Shown here: positions 11,815-24,622 of the stretch, in pieces | Layout: the number at the start of each line of letters is the position of its first letter | Numbering within the stretch: the stretch's first letter is position 1 | Assembly (NCBI RefSeq): GCF_019649055.1 | Contig: NW_026570293.1 | Span: 62,001 to 126,000 of the forward strand | Direction: 5' to 3' | Length of the DNA: 64,000 bases | From: Paramacrobiotus metropolitanus | Lineage: Eukaryota; Tardigrada; Eutardigrada; Parachela; Macrobiotidae | Notes under the pieces: generated by a model | The model's database searches: none | Told to the model about the DNA's origin: nothing | The model's input: the letters and a program-made list of their open reading frames with translations, nothing else | Made by a program: the position numbers and the translations under genes

Positions 11815-14800
11815 TCACTCAAAATTGAGAAGCAGATCGCTGTTGGCCATTGTCACGTGATTGGCTGCATGGCGGTGCTCGTCCGGCACCGGCGTCCAGC
11901 CGTTGGGCGCAAAGGGGTCCAGCTCCAGGGATAACGCGTCCTTCACGCCGTTTGTCCTACAACAGCCAAAGAAAAACCATCAATTAACCAAATCAAGAAA
12001 ACTGGCAAAATGATCGCTTGCAAACGGTTTCTACAATATAAGCGTGGAACAAATCAACATTTTCCGTCATAAATAGCCTCAAAAAAGTACAACAAAAAAA
12101 AAACGAGGAAACAATAAATACAATCGTAATTTAAGTAGACATTTATCTTTAAAATAAAAAAGAGAGAAAGACACCAACAAAATAAAATATTTCTCGTTAT
12201 AAATATTCTCGCTGAAACCGCTGTAGGGAGTCGAAAATAAAAACAACGAATACGACGACACGAATAAATGTAAACAAAAAATACGACAAAATAAAAGCAA
12301 AGAAGTAAGCACAAATTTAAATTTAAATAAAAAATTGATGTTGCAAATATAACGAGTAATAAACAAGGAAAAACTAAGAAATTATTTAAGATGCATACTG
12401 GATTTAAAGCAGCTGAAATCCCCTAAAAATTTAGGAAACAGAAACTAAATTGACCAAAACTGGAAAGGCGCTGGGAAAGGTGAACATTTATTCCGCAAAA
12501 TTAATCGTTAGTCTACTCATTCCTGACCTTGCTATAGTATGTATTACAACCGTATGCGAAAGAAAACGCTGAATTAACTGATAATTAGCCCTTAAAAACG
12601 AAAATAATTCATTACAATAATAAAGTCAGAAAAATTCATTTGAAAATTCATTCCCAGAACAACCGGCTGCGAAACATTCAAAATCCACCGCCAGCGCCAC
12701 CTACCCGATGCCATTGACCTTGCCCTCCTCCGGCTCCCCGGGGGTGGTCACGGGCGACTCGGCGCCGCTGCCCAACCCGCGGCGCTGCAATAACTTGCGG
12801 GCGTTCTCCAGGGCGTCCGTCGCGCTCGGCTTCTCCGCCGCCGGGGACACCAGACGCTCGGCGGGGGTGGTGGGCGCCGCCGCGCCCTTGGTCAGCCGTT
12901 TGATGGCCTCCAGACGCTGTCGGCGGAGAATGCGCTCCTCCTCCTCGCGCTGCTCCATCTCCAGACGACGGCGCTCGGTCTCCTGTCGCAGCCGTTCCGC
13001 GTCGTCGTCCTCCCGCACCACGGTGGCGGTGGGGAGGGGCGCGACGGGTGGGGAGACCACTTCCTCCTCAGCCGGTGGGGTGGCGGTACGCGACTCCACC
13101 TGCAACACAAAATAACCATTATTCTGAGGATTTAATTTATACGATGTATCATACTGGTTCTTGAATTTTCCGGCGGTATTTTGTGCAGTTTCAATTCAAT
13201 TAAAATTGTTCAAAACAATCGCCATAAATAAACTGTTTCGTTTCTAAATCTGATTTATGTACCTTGTGTTCCAAAACCGTACGGTATTTCTATAAAAATT
13301 TTCTGGTGGCAGTTTTGTGTGATTTTAATTAAATTACAATTATACAAAAATCGCCATAAATAAACTTTCTCCTAAACTTTATTTATTTTATTCATGTATT
13401 TAATTTACCATATTAAATTACAACTTTTTTTGTGGCATTTCCGTGTAATTTTAATTAAATTAAAACTATTCAAAAATATAACCATAAATGACATCTTTAT
13501 TCCAACAACCTATTTTCAGTCAAATCCCAGTTTTTACGAAGACAAATTCAAACGAATTGATATGGATTAGTTTGAATTTTTCTTCGTAAAAACAGAATTT
13601 TTCTTCGTAACTGATGTGCTGTTTTCAGGGATAAACATACAGTATACCTTCTGATTAGGAATCACATCCGGCTGGACAACCGTCTCCGTTTCCATCGTCA
13701 TCATCATCGGCGGTTCATCCGTAATCTGTTCAACGACAGGCTGGACTTCTTCCGCGGGTTTCTCTTCCACAACTTCCGCCGGCATCTCGTCTTGCACCTA
13801 CGGAGAAAAAAATTTACATAATAAATCCATGTAAATTTAAATAATAATATTAATCATCAGTTTTGGCGTTGACGAATTTTTACGATGAGCCGAATCATAT
13901 TCGAAATCAACCAACACAAATCCGAGCAAAAACCTCACAAAAAAATCTTAGATCATCCAAAAATATTCCAAATTAATTCAACTAATAAAAATAAATTACC
14001 GCGCTGACGAATTTTTACGAAAGAACCAAATTCGAATAATCTGAATAATAAATAAATACTAATCCGAATCTGAATAAAAAAATACCGTAAAAAAGAAGAT
14101 TAAATGCGGTAAAAAAACCAATTAAATAATAAAAAAATTATCCCAATTACTGCTCGTAATAATACAAATAATTTACCTCGCTGACCACCGTAACCGTCTC
14201 CGCGGGCGGTGTCGCCGTAACCGCCTCCGCAGGCGGCGTCACCACCAGATCCTCAACCGACCGCGCCGCCTCCATCCGGGCCTCATCCTGCTCGAACATA
14301 ACAATCGACTGACTCCGCCCACTCTTCCTTATCTCCTCCTTCCCCTCCTCCTCCGCCGGGTGCGACGGCGACACCGACTCATCCACCCCGCGCGAACTGG
14401 GGGTCCCCAAGTCCCTCCGCTCCGCTTCCACCTTCAGTCGCGCCAATCTCCGCTTCTCCGCCAACGCCGCCTTGGCCTCCGCCTCCGAAATGATCTTCTT
14501 CCCCTTCCCCGCCTTCTCCGAATCCTCTGGGACCACCTCCTTCTCCGGGGAGGACTCCGCTTTGCGGTTGACGTTGCTGGCGCTCTGCGAGCGTTTGGAC
14601 ATGACCTTGAAGGTGTCGGTGGAGCGGGAGGTGGTCAGCTTGGGCAGGTCGCTGTCGTCGCGGATGCGCGTGATCAGCGTGGTGGGGCGCCGCGGGGCGC
14701 GCTCGGTTTTGGAGCCGTCCGTGTGGAAGGACGCCGACATCGGGTTGGAGGGTGTCCGGGCGGTGGTGGGGGGTCGCGGGGGGCGGTCGGGGGCGCGGTT

Positions 14801-17800
14801 GCGCTGGGTGGGGGGCGGGTGGGAGTGGGTGATGCGGAAGTGCTTCCCGTGACGTCCCGTGTGCACTACAAAGTACAAACAATGCAAACAACACAATTTA
14901 AATAAAAAAAATATTAAAAACTTAATTACAAAAAAATTGAATCGCAAAGTCTGAGAATTAAATTCCAAACCTGATTGAAGGTAAACTAACAATTACGACT
15001 GGACTGAAATCAATTAAGCATTCAGCGAGAATTAAATAAAAAAAATGTATTTTAGGATTAAAATTAGAATTACCGGTCAAACAACGATAGTTCGACCATT
15101 TAAGTCAGAATTAATTATTAAATTACGGATGTTGATTAGAAGTAAACTAAAAGTGTAACGTAAACTGCAGAAAATTCAAATTTTTATGTTAGAAATTATT
15201 TTAAAAAAATTTAATTTTGCATTGTATAAAAAAATTCAGGAAAATGCATACTGGTTAGAATTCAATAAAAAAAACATATATACTGGAATTAAAACAAACT
15301 GCTCAGCGGCGACCGAATGAAACGGTTAATACAGAGCACGATCGACGCGCCGCACTTACGACCACATTAACCACATATCAACGCTAATAAACTTGTGCAA
15401 ACGGAAATAAAACGGCCAATAAAAGCACTCCGATAGTTTAACCGTAAAATTCACTGACTGTTATGCGCACGCCACACAGCAAACTGGCGATCGGTTCGTC
15501 GACCATGTTACTGGAAGCAAATGAACAGTTTAACGGAGATTTACCTGGAGAAATCTCTGAAGAATTCCCGGAGACAGACTCCAGCAAGCGATCACCGCCG
15601 GCGCGGCTGGGCGTGCTCGGCGACGTGTGATAACGGGCGCTCTGCAGGGACCCTGTCAAAAAACCAATATTATTATTTTCAAAATTAATTCCTTCGATAA
15701 GAATTTATTACCAATTTAATAATGAACTTATTTCCTAATTTATGTAATAAATTGTTCATTAAATCACAGCTCACAACGACACGGAGAAAATTAATAAATA
15801 AAATCAACAGAATAATTTGTAAAATAAACTGGTGATAAAAGACGTACCGGGTGAGAAAGTATGGCTCTGGTGGTAGCTGCGCGACATGAGACTGCCGCGT
15901 CCCGACAAGACGCCGACGGAGATGGCGCGGCGCGAGGGATGCACGTTGAAGCTGTCGCCGTTGGTCTGCTGAATTCCATAAGCGGCCCGCCGACTTTCGT
16001 GCTGCCGGCGTTTCTGCTCGATGCGCTCAAAGATCTCCTCGTGCTTGCGCAGAATAGCCTCGCGTCGGTTCTATCAAAATTTCACACAATTAACATCATA
16101 ATTCAGCGATTTATCATCAGAATAATACAACAATCTCTGAACGCTAGCCAAAATTTAATTCAAATCCAAATGTTCCATAATATATCTATCATACATTTCT
16201 AACTTAAATTCTGAACTGTCTCTAATTTGTTCCAAAATTCGAAAACAAATTACAAGGTCATATTTCACACAAAACAGTAAAAACACTAATACTATTTAAT
16301 ACAAAATATTCCAAATAATCCAGGTACAGTAATTTTAATGTTTTGTACTGTAAAATCATCATTTAATTTAATTACTTTCATTTAATTCATTTCATTTAAT
16401 CCAATTTAACTTATAAAATTGTTACAATTTTTTTCCCATTTTATTTCCATTTTTCAAGCCATAAAACTAGTAAACTTGTGAAGCGGACCGCTGTCGACAA
16501 CTGCAAAACGAAATAATTGCCTTTCGAGAGGCCGTCAAGTGGATAAAAACCGCCCGCAACGCGGTCATTTCATAGGTACACAGTAGCCCATTATGCGGAC
16601 AAATGGAAAACTGATTAACTCGATGAAACGGCGGCAGTGTCTGTGGAATGTCGGCCGGGCATGTGGACCAGCCCGCGTTGATCTGAATACTGCATCTCAT
16701 CGCCAGCGATCAATGCTGATCATTCTCCGACGGCGAGAGGGTTTGTTTTCCGCCGGCCGCGTCATTCAGTCATGTCCGACCTATTTTCGGCACGGCAGCG
16801 CGCGCCGGTCTAATATCGCCGCTAATTATCACTGACAGTTCCGCTAAGATTTTTTTATCAAGCGCACTGTGCATCGCTGTCACCTCCGCCGCATCATTTC
16901 AGTGCGCCGTAATCCCGTAGAATATTATCGATTAACTGCCATGACGTATCAATGACAAGATAATCTCGATAATATTAATTCATAGACTCATCGTTGTTCG
17001 GCGCAATCTCGGACCGCTGCAGCCGCGTGACCAGCCCATGCCGAAAATAACTAATATTAACGAATAATTAACCAACCAGACGATCAAATATTCCCACAAA
17101 ATTTGACGAGAATATTTCCGATTAAAATAATTTTTTTAAAATAATATGCCAGTTTAAAAGAAATTGGAAAATAATGTCTACGGCTCAAATATATTTTAAA
17201 ATAATTTTTCCGGTTAGAAATTTCTGAATTTGACGGAACTTTCAGGAACTATGGCTAAATCAGCAAAAATTATTCGGTTTAAAAATGTGCGAAAATTTCT
17301 CCGATCAAAATAAATTTAAAATAATTTCCCCGAGAAAAATAAATTCGAAAATAAAATGTCTACAGGCAAATATATTTCCGATATTTTAAAATAATTTTTC
17401 CGATGAGAACCAGACGAGAATTTCTAAACCTGATATGGCAAAAAACAAATGTTCCGTGACTCGAAAAAAAAATTCAACAAATCGTGCTAAAACATTTGGA
17501 AAATATTTACAATTTATTTATAAAAAAATCAGAAAATACCTGTCCGAAAATTAATTTGTGTCACAGTTAAGCTAGATATGCCCACTGACCCGCTCGGCGT
17601 CCTCGATGCGTCGCCGGCGCTCCTCGACGGCGGCGCGGCGCTGCTCCTCCTTGCTCTTCATCTCTTCGACCCGCCGGCGGCGCTCCGTGTCCAGCTGCTT
17701 CTTGGCGCGCATGGCCTGCATCTGTGCCGCACGCAGCTCATCCAGACGCCGTTTGTGTTCCTCCAACTGCCGCTCGCGGACCACCTTCATCCGTTCCTCC

Positions 17801-19331
17801 CGCGACAACCCATCTACACAACAAAGCAACTAATTTTTGTATTTTTTAACATTTTTCTAAATTAATTTTCACTTCTGTATTTTTAAATATATTTTTTTTA
17901 AATTTTGTTTCAATTCTTAATATAAATTTTTATTAACAATTTCCCTGTCTGGTTCTTATCTCTTGCAAATTTTACACTATTCCATAATCTTTACAGAAAA
18001 AAATATATTTTTTATTTTCACGCAAGTTTTTCACTAAATATTTGATTATTAATTTCTCTGCTAATTTTTTCTGTTTTTTTTTACGAATCCTTCGCAATTT
18101 GCTTTCACAGTTGTTTAACGGACATCGAGACTTCCCAGTGACAATTCACTTTGGACAAATTACGGATCATTAAAAGATTTGCACACTACAGCAGATTTTT
18201 GTGCAAACAGCGCGTGAATGCAATTGTCAAGAGGTACATTCTCTCCTATTCTCCGCTTAAACGATCGCGGAAAAAGAAAACCCGCAGATTCAGCACTGTT
18301 TAGCAATCAGCTGAGCCAGCGCGCAAGTACCGTCCAAGTGTTGTTGTGGTGGGCACCTTGGTTGCAAATCATTACAAGGAGATCATCTGTCAAGGTTAAC
18401 ACCGCAGCCAGTCGATACCCAACACGCTGTTCAGGACTCTCGGTTACAAGACATTCCGCACTAATAGATTAACAAGTGCCCCGCGGAAACCTGTTTGTCT
18501 AATCCTGCCACTCATGCGAAAACAGCGAAATAAAAGAAAAACACGAAATTAATTTTTAAAATATTAAAATACGTAAACCAGATTTCAATCAAGCAGGTTA
18601 ATTTTAATTAAATAATTTAATTTACGAAACCAACATTTGGGCCCGCGAAACCTGTTTACCCATTTGAAATTTCTGCCGGTAATCCGAAAACAGTGAACCC
18701 CAGGAAAAACAGGATTTTTTTAGGAACTAAAATACGAACAACAGATTTTAAATTAAGGAATTGTATTTAAATTAGACAAATTAATTTACGAAAGCGAAAC
18801 TAGGATCCCCGAAATCTTTTACACAATTTGGACGATCAGGCAAAACAGCGAAGCTTCTTCGGCAAAGGAAAAACAAGAATTCAATTGTAAATAAAGGAAA
18901 ATTTAATAATATTTATAACAAATATCGGCAAAAGAAAAACAGGAATTTAAAGGTAAATAAATGCAAATCAGATGAAAATTTACAATAAATATTTTCAACA
19001 CAAATTTTAAAACAGCCTGAGATTTAAAAAAACCCGGAGTAATAGAATCATAAAAAAAATACAAAACGTGAAAATAAACTGAATACTTCCACAAATAAAT
19101 TATGTAATTATGTTACATCGAAAATAAATTCAATAATCCAATAAAAATACAGTATAATTGCGTACCTTTTGATTTGCGGGCTGACATCATACTGGCCGAC
19201 ATGGGATCCCCGGGCGACTGGCCCAGATCCATACTCTCCGAATCCGACATGGCCTGGCCTTGGCGGCGCTCCAGCGTACTGAACTTCGGGTTCTCCGCGC
19301 CCATAATCGACGGACTCGTCGGTCCATCCAT
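11815..19331 (-). CDS. MAP7/ensconsin-family microtubule-associated protein, 8 exons, 698 aa
   Basis: MAP7 proteins bind microtubules through an N-terminal charged coiled coil and recruit kinesin-1 through a C-terminal MAP7 helical domain. Coding exons on the minus strand: 19166-19331, 17590-17813, 15848-16070, 15545-15652, 14177-14865, 13648-13797, 12705-13099, 11815-11956. Every junction is GT-AG and the phases fit (2097 nt in total). Start: MDGPTSPS at 19331. Residues ~58-160 form a highly charged helix (REERMKVVRERQLEEHKRRL, then EERRRRIEDAERNRREAI, then HEEIFERIEQKRR), the microtubule-binding region. Residues ~240-360 are Ser/Pro/Thr-rich linker. A helix beginning EAEAKAALAEKRRLARLK at ~residue 390 and a second (RRRLEMEQREEEERILRRQR, then EAIKRLTKG) near residues 560-590 resemble the MAP7 domain. 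The C-terminus ends NSDLLLNFE. Family assignment rests on motif resemblance; the exon model is well constrained. Confidence 0.85.
13140..13510. repeat. Three tandem ~125-bp copies in MAP7 intron
   Basis: A unit containing ATTTTAATTAAATTA, then CAAAAATCGCCATAAATAAA, occurs near 13190, 13320 and 13440, a period of about 125 bp. The third copy is the most diverged. It lies wholly in the intron between exons 13648-13797 and 12705-13099. Confidence 0.65.
18481..18860. repeat. Diverged ~165-bp tandem copies in MAP7 intron 1
   Basis: Blocks with the same order of motifs (GAAACCTGTTT, then GAAAACAG, GAAAAACA, AAATACG, CAGATTT, AATTTACGAAA) start near 18485, 18646 and 18810. They look like old tandem duplications inside the long first intron. 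Confidence 0.55.
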
Positions 19332-22300
19332 TTTTCCCAATTAAAAAGTAATAAAAATACCAAATCAAATCAGCTGCTTCCGGCCGATCCAAATCCCGAA
19401 TAAATCCCGCATAATATTACCGACACCTACAAACAGCCGCCCAATTTTCCAAATAATTTCTACGCTGAATTAAATCTTCCTAAATTTCTTTGTCGTGCCT
19501 TCGAATTATTTTTCCACTAATTCATTTTTAAATGACCGTGTGTCCGACATTAGCGACGCGTGGCTGCCCATCACAATTAAGCCGAGTGAATAAAAAATCG
19601 CCGAAAATAATTACGGAACCTGCCAAGAAATGATCAAGTGAGCGGCGAATGCGCGCGCGCGGAAAGTGAGGCGGAAAATAGACGCGCGATCAAGCTCAAC
19701 CTGAAGATGCGCTACATGTACAGCATCCACCGAAGGCCAGTGTACACGTTGAAATGCCAAAGACCGGCCTTTCTGCAACACACTACCGATATTTACCCAA
19801 CTGCTGCGAGCACTCTCCAAGGCGATCCGTCTAATCATAAGACGAACGGTCTAGACCGTTCATTTGCATTTCTAACTTTTACTTAATTGGTTTGTTTTTC
19901 CTCTTTCTAAAACATCCGACCCACGCAGATAAATACCGCGCCAACAATGGAGCAACTGCTTGATCTAATGGATCGAATAACGCGTTCGCCTTAATTATCC
20001 ATAAACTGTTGACGGTTTAGAAAAAAAGACAAAGACGTCCTATTATTTTGTCCGCGCACTAGTAATAAATCTCTTAAGCACACTAAATTATTACGCCGAA
20101 AAAAGCGCAATTTTTAGCAGACACACAACTCTCCGAACATGAATCCCATCGTTTTAAATTTCCGAAAAACTGTGCAAAATTTAAAGCAAAGCTCACGGAG
20201 TGCACTAGCATGTCGGCTCTTAATTTTTACAAAAAATTACTAATAAATAATAAAAATTATTAAAGAAAATGTCTGCTAAACAGTTGCTGAAGAATTCGTA
20301 AAAATTCACGAAAAACAGGTTAAATTTCAGAATTATTCAGACAATTTAAAGTAAAGCTTCAAGAGTGTCTTGGAATAAAATGCTTCTAAAATACACAAAA
20401 TACTAAATTAAAATAAAAATTAGCAAAGAAAAACAGAAGTATGTCAGAAAATTCGCAGAAATTAAAAACAAATTGGTTCAAAATTCAAAATCTATTTGCA
20501 CAACTGTACAAGCTCGATCCCATCATATTAAATTGTAGAAGAAATATGTAAAATTGCAGCAAAGCTAAAAGAGCAAAGAGGATATTCACTAATAATAAAA
20601 TAATTAAAAGCAGTGTTCGCTAAAATTTCCCCGGAAAATTCGTAAAAAATTCAACAAATACGAATTAAAATCCAAAATTTACCTGCGTCACTGTACAAAT
20701 AATTTGTGAACGCAATCCGAACACCAACTCAACCACTGCGGTATGGAATAACACAACACGCACACACAACACCGCAAAGACGCGCCTGGGAAAACCGTGG
20801 GCCAGCGATGTGAGGCGGCGTGTGAGGCTGTGAGCGCGCTACTTGACGTGGAACCGAGGTACAAAACTCATTTCTACAAAAACACCCAGCTCGGCAATCT
20901 CTTGCAAATCTGGCTGGCACTCATATTTTTCTCTGGGCCAAACCAATTGAGGCCCATCAGGTAATTCTCGCGTCTCAGCATATAAACAACACTGCACTTG
21001 CTTCCGTAACATAATACATCTTAACCTAGCTATTTACCGGCAAATTAACAGCTCTTCTGCGATCAGCCCACAACTGCATAACACTTCTTATATAACACTA
21101 CTTAATACTATATTCCAATTAAAAATCAAAGCGATACACTTAGACACTTTCGTCCGGATTAGATTGAAAAATGGCGCAAGAAAAGTTTTGCCGCTTTGTC
21201 TTGATCACATTAAAATTAAAAGAAAGGTGCACTAAAAGATGATAATTAAAATTTCCCAGATATTATTCATTGATATAAAATAAGAATTAATGGAATTTAT
21301 GGCTTTTTGTCAGAAATATCGTATTTAACGGGAATAAAATAAAATAAGCAATAATCACGTCGCAATCGGGAGCGCGACAATAAACAGTCGCAGATCAAAC
21401 ATCATGAAACACCTCACGATTATTCTCTGCCAGCAAAATCGCCGTATATAATTATTATCTTTGGCATGGGCATTATCGTCCTGTAACTGCAAATACGGTT
21501 CGCAAATAAAAACTGAATAAAATTCCGCCGATAAGACGACCACACAAACGTAGACACACAGCGTTAAACTTACTCGGAAAGAATTCGTTTTCTCCCAAAA
21601 AGCTTAGGAAACATTTACTAAAGCATGTCCAAGACATTCAACTACATAATCAAAAATTTATATAAAAGAAAAATCATTATATAAATTAAATAAAAATTAA
21701 TAAAGACAGTGCTCATTAAAATTCTGCTGGAAAATTTGTAAAAAAAATAGAGGAAAAATGGTAAAGAAATTTTATGAAATTGGAAAATCAAAGGAGGATG
21801 GAATAACTTTCTTCCAGATCGCAGAAAAAACATCCAGAGAGAAGTATGCTGATACATGTCAAACACATGACACAAGCGCAACAACATCTGACAAGAAAAA
21901 CAGCAGGCTCCCTCGCGGAGCGAAGGAAGGGAACGCGTGAGTGTGCAAAACAAACACCCGAATGACTAAAAGGCATGGTTGCATCACTGCGCAGCGGAAA
22001 CTCTGACAAGAGAGTACCTGCGTTTCCCATAAAATCAATAAATGCCGCAGTGTCACCCCGTCTCACCTGGGAATATTATGAGAACCCACGCATACAGTCC
22101 GCTGCGCGAATATTCAATATATTCCCCGCATCTGCTGGCCACACTGCGCTAAGCAAACATCAGCGCACACGGCATCCAAGAACGCTATAAATGCGGCTGT
22201 ACATTCAGCGGAGTATTTATAAAAAATTGTTCTACTTAGTTTTATTCTGGGGTTGAATAAATAAACAAACCGAACGCGCCAAGCCTACATTTCTCATAAA

Positions 22301-24622
22301 GAAAATACTATACATCATTAAAAAAATTGCTGAGGAAATATTTTCTACAAAAGACGAAGCGTGGAATTTTTTCGTTCAATTATTTCTGTAAGATTTCCGC
22401 TGTCTAATGCAGCAATTATTTCCAGCTTTACCCGGAAACCATGCCGATCTAAATCGGAAAAATAAATTATATTACCCCAAAAATTATTAAAAAAAACATT
22501 ACAAAATTAATCAGAGACTTAAAATTAATATTACAAATTATTAAAATAATATTATAAATCACTAGAAAATTACAAAAACATTACAAAATAATTATGAAAA
22601 ACATCATAAATCATAAAAAATTGCTGATGAAAATAATTTCCATTAAAAGACATACGGTATGTTGGATTTTTCCAGATTTTTTCGTTCAATTAATCGGTGG
22701 GATTTCCGCTGTGTAATGCCGCAATTATTTCCAGCTCCACCGGAAAGCAGGCAGATTTTAATCAGGAAAAATACCCGGCGTACTGAACACCGCCCGCAGA
22801 CACAACACCCATTAGGACGGCGTATAAAGCGATTATCGCTGTAAATGCAGCGGTCGCCAGTGTAATCCAGACAGGACTTTGGCCTACATTATTCATCAAC
22901 AAGCAGCCCGCTGTTGTGTCTTACATGTTGAGATCGGGGCTTATCAAAACAACGCACGCACACTCATACCCGCAGGATTTCCCGATGCGCCCACTAATAT
23001 TAGCGCGACTATCAACAAATCATTGAGTTTCCCAGAATACCCAGCAAATCATCCCCGTTTCAGCGCGCTCTCCTCACACCGTAATACACTCACACCGTAA
23101 CACACCGGCAAAATTAAAATAAATTAAATAAACATATAAGAACAGAACGTCAAAATTAAATGGAGAATTCCCAAATTTCCAACAAAACAGCATCCAATGA
23201 TCTCCATTTCATCGCCTCAAAGCTCACCTCACACCTCAAAAATAATCACAATCCGTCTAGATTCTAGAATAATTAACATACCGACAAAAATAAAATATTT
23301 AAATAATTTAATAAACTAAAACGGTGAATGAAGATTTCGTACTCAAAAAAATGAAAAATTCAGCAAAAAAAATAAATCTCCAGATCTAAAACAGGTAATT
23401 CTCGATCTAAAACTCGCATAAATTCGCTATTTTAAAAATAATCCAAAGACGATGAGAAAATACAGACAAATACAAAATCAAAGAAAAATAAATGCGAAAA
23501 ATGCGAAATTCCGAAATAAAAATTCATTTCGTGTCAGAAACGGTAATTTTTATACATTACATACACGACATTACATTTAATTTTTTGTACAGCAAATTAA
23601 GGAATGTATAAATACCGAATTTCAGAAATAATCCAAAGACCATAAAGGAATTTTTAAAAATGAAAATATCGTCAAACAGGTTAAACACGAAAATCCGCGA
23701 ACATCTCATCGCTTCAACAAGGTCCTCAAGATTTCAACCACAAAAAGCAGCATTAAACTTTACTTTATGTATTCGCGTGGAAGCGCATGTCAGTCAACTG
23801 GAAATTATGCGCAAAACATGCAAGGGCAACCAGGTAAACACTACCCAGCAGGCAGCTTCACCAGTCAAACAGCACGAACTCACCTCAGATTTCTTCTGCA
23901 CCACTTCGCGAACCAGTCAATCTGACTTCCATCCGTTTTGCCGTGGGATACACAATTTGTAAAATTTAAAAACTCAAAGGAGAAATATTACATGTAGGAA
24001 AACAGCGGGGAAAAAATAATGCAGAAATGTTTATTGATTTTTGCGAAATATGAGGAGAAAACATGAGTCAGCGCGTCGACGTTCAACTGGAAATTTTTGT
24101 CAAGTAAGACGACTGGTTCTTCCGGCTGCCGTTCAACTCACGCTTACCGGCGCGCGCACGTACAAGCGAAGCGCAGCGGGAAATTGAATCTGATTGGCCT
24201 GAATGAAGAGCAAGGGCGGGGTTTAATACATCGCTGCTGATGTTCAGTGCGTACGCATGTACACACGGAGCGCCGTTCGATGCACGCGTACGTTTACTCA
24301 GCATGTGCATACAACACGCGGCGCAGCGAGATTTAAAAATCAAAAGCCTTATTGGCCCAATTTAACACCTAAGGCGGAGCTCCACCGCATCCACCAATCG
24401 GGCGCTGGCTGCGCATCGCAGCAGGCTGAGCAGCTGCTATCTGCGCCGATCGGCTCACCACAAATCCCCTCACCTGCCGATTGCCGATGAAAATCCATCG
24501 ATTTAAAATTTGATCGACCAGTTTGCACGGATTCCAATCATTCCAGTTCCCTTTCCCTGGTTGGATCTGTTGCCTTCTCCAGCAAGATTTTCATAGGTGA
24601 TTGGTGATTTTGAATTGCAACG
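19332..24622. other. Divergent intergenic spacer between MAP7-like and IMPDH genes
   Basis: This 5.3-kb spacer separates two genes transcribed away from each other, so it should hold both promoters and possible 5' UTR exons. It is AT-rich with diverged repeats (20100-20700 and 21630-21740 share AATTCGTAAAAA-like blocks). GC-richer islands lie at 19620-19850, 20730-20930, 22000-22190, 22720-23090 and 24090-24480. I see no coding exon with a recognisable domain. Confidence 0.5.
22322..22770. repeat. Direct repeat pair, ~150 bp, spaced ~295 bp
   Basis: Copy one (about 22322-22460) and copy two (about 22617-22770) share AAAAATTGCTGA, TTTTTTCGTTCAATTA, GATTTCCGCTGT, TAATGC and GCAATTATTTCCAGCT in the same order and orientation. 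It is non-coding. Confidence 0.7.

Noticed and set aside
12054-12366. Phe/Leu-rich minus-strand frames considered as membrane segments
   Set aside because: They lie in an AT-rich MAP7 intron and reflect A/T homopolymers.
14360-14905. Long open frames on both strands and in alternative frames over the GC-rich MAP7 exon
   Set aside because: They are shadows of the true minus-strand exon 14177-14865, whose frame and splice phases fit the rest of the gene.
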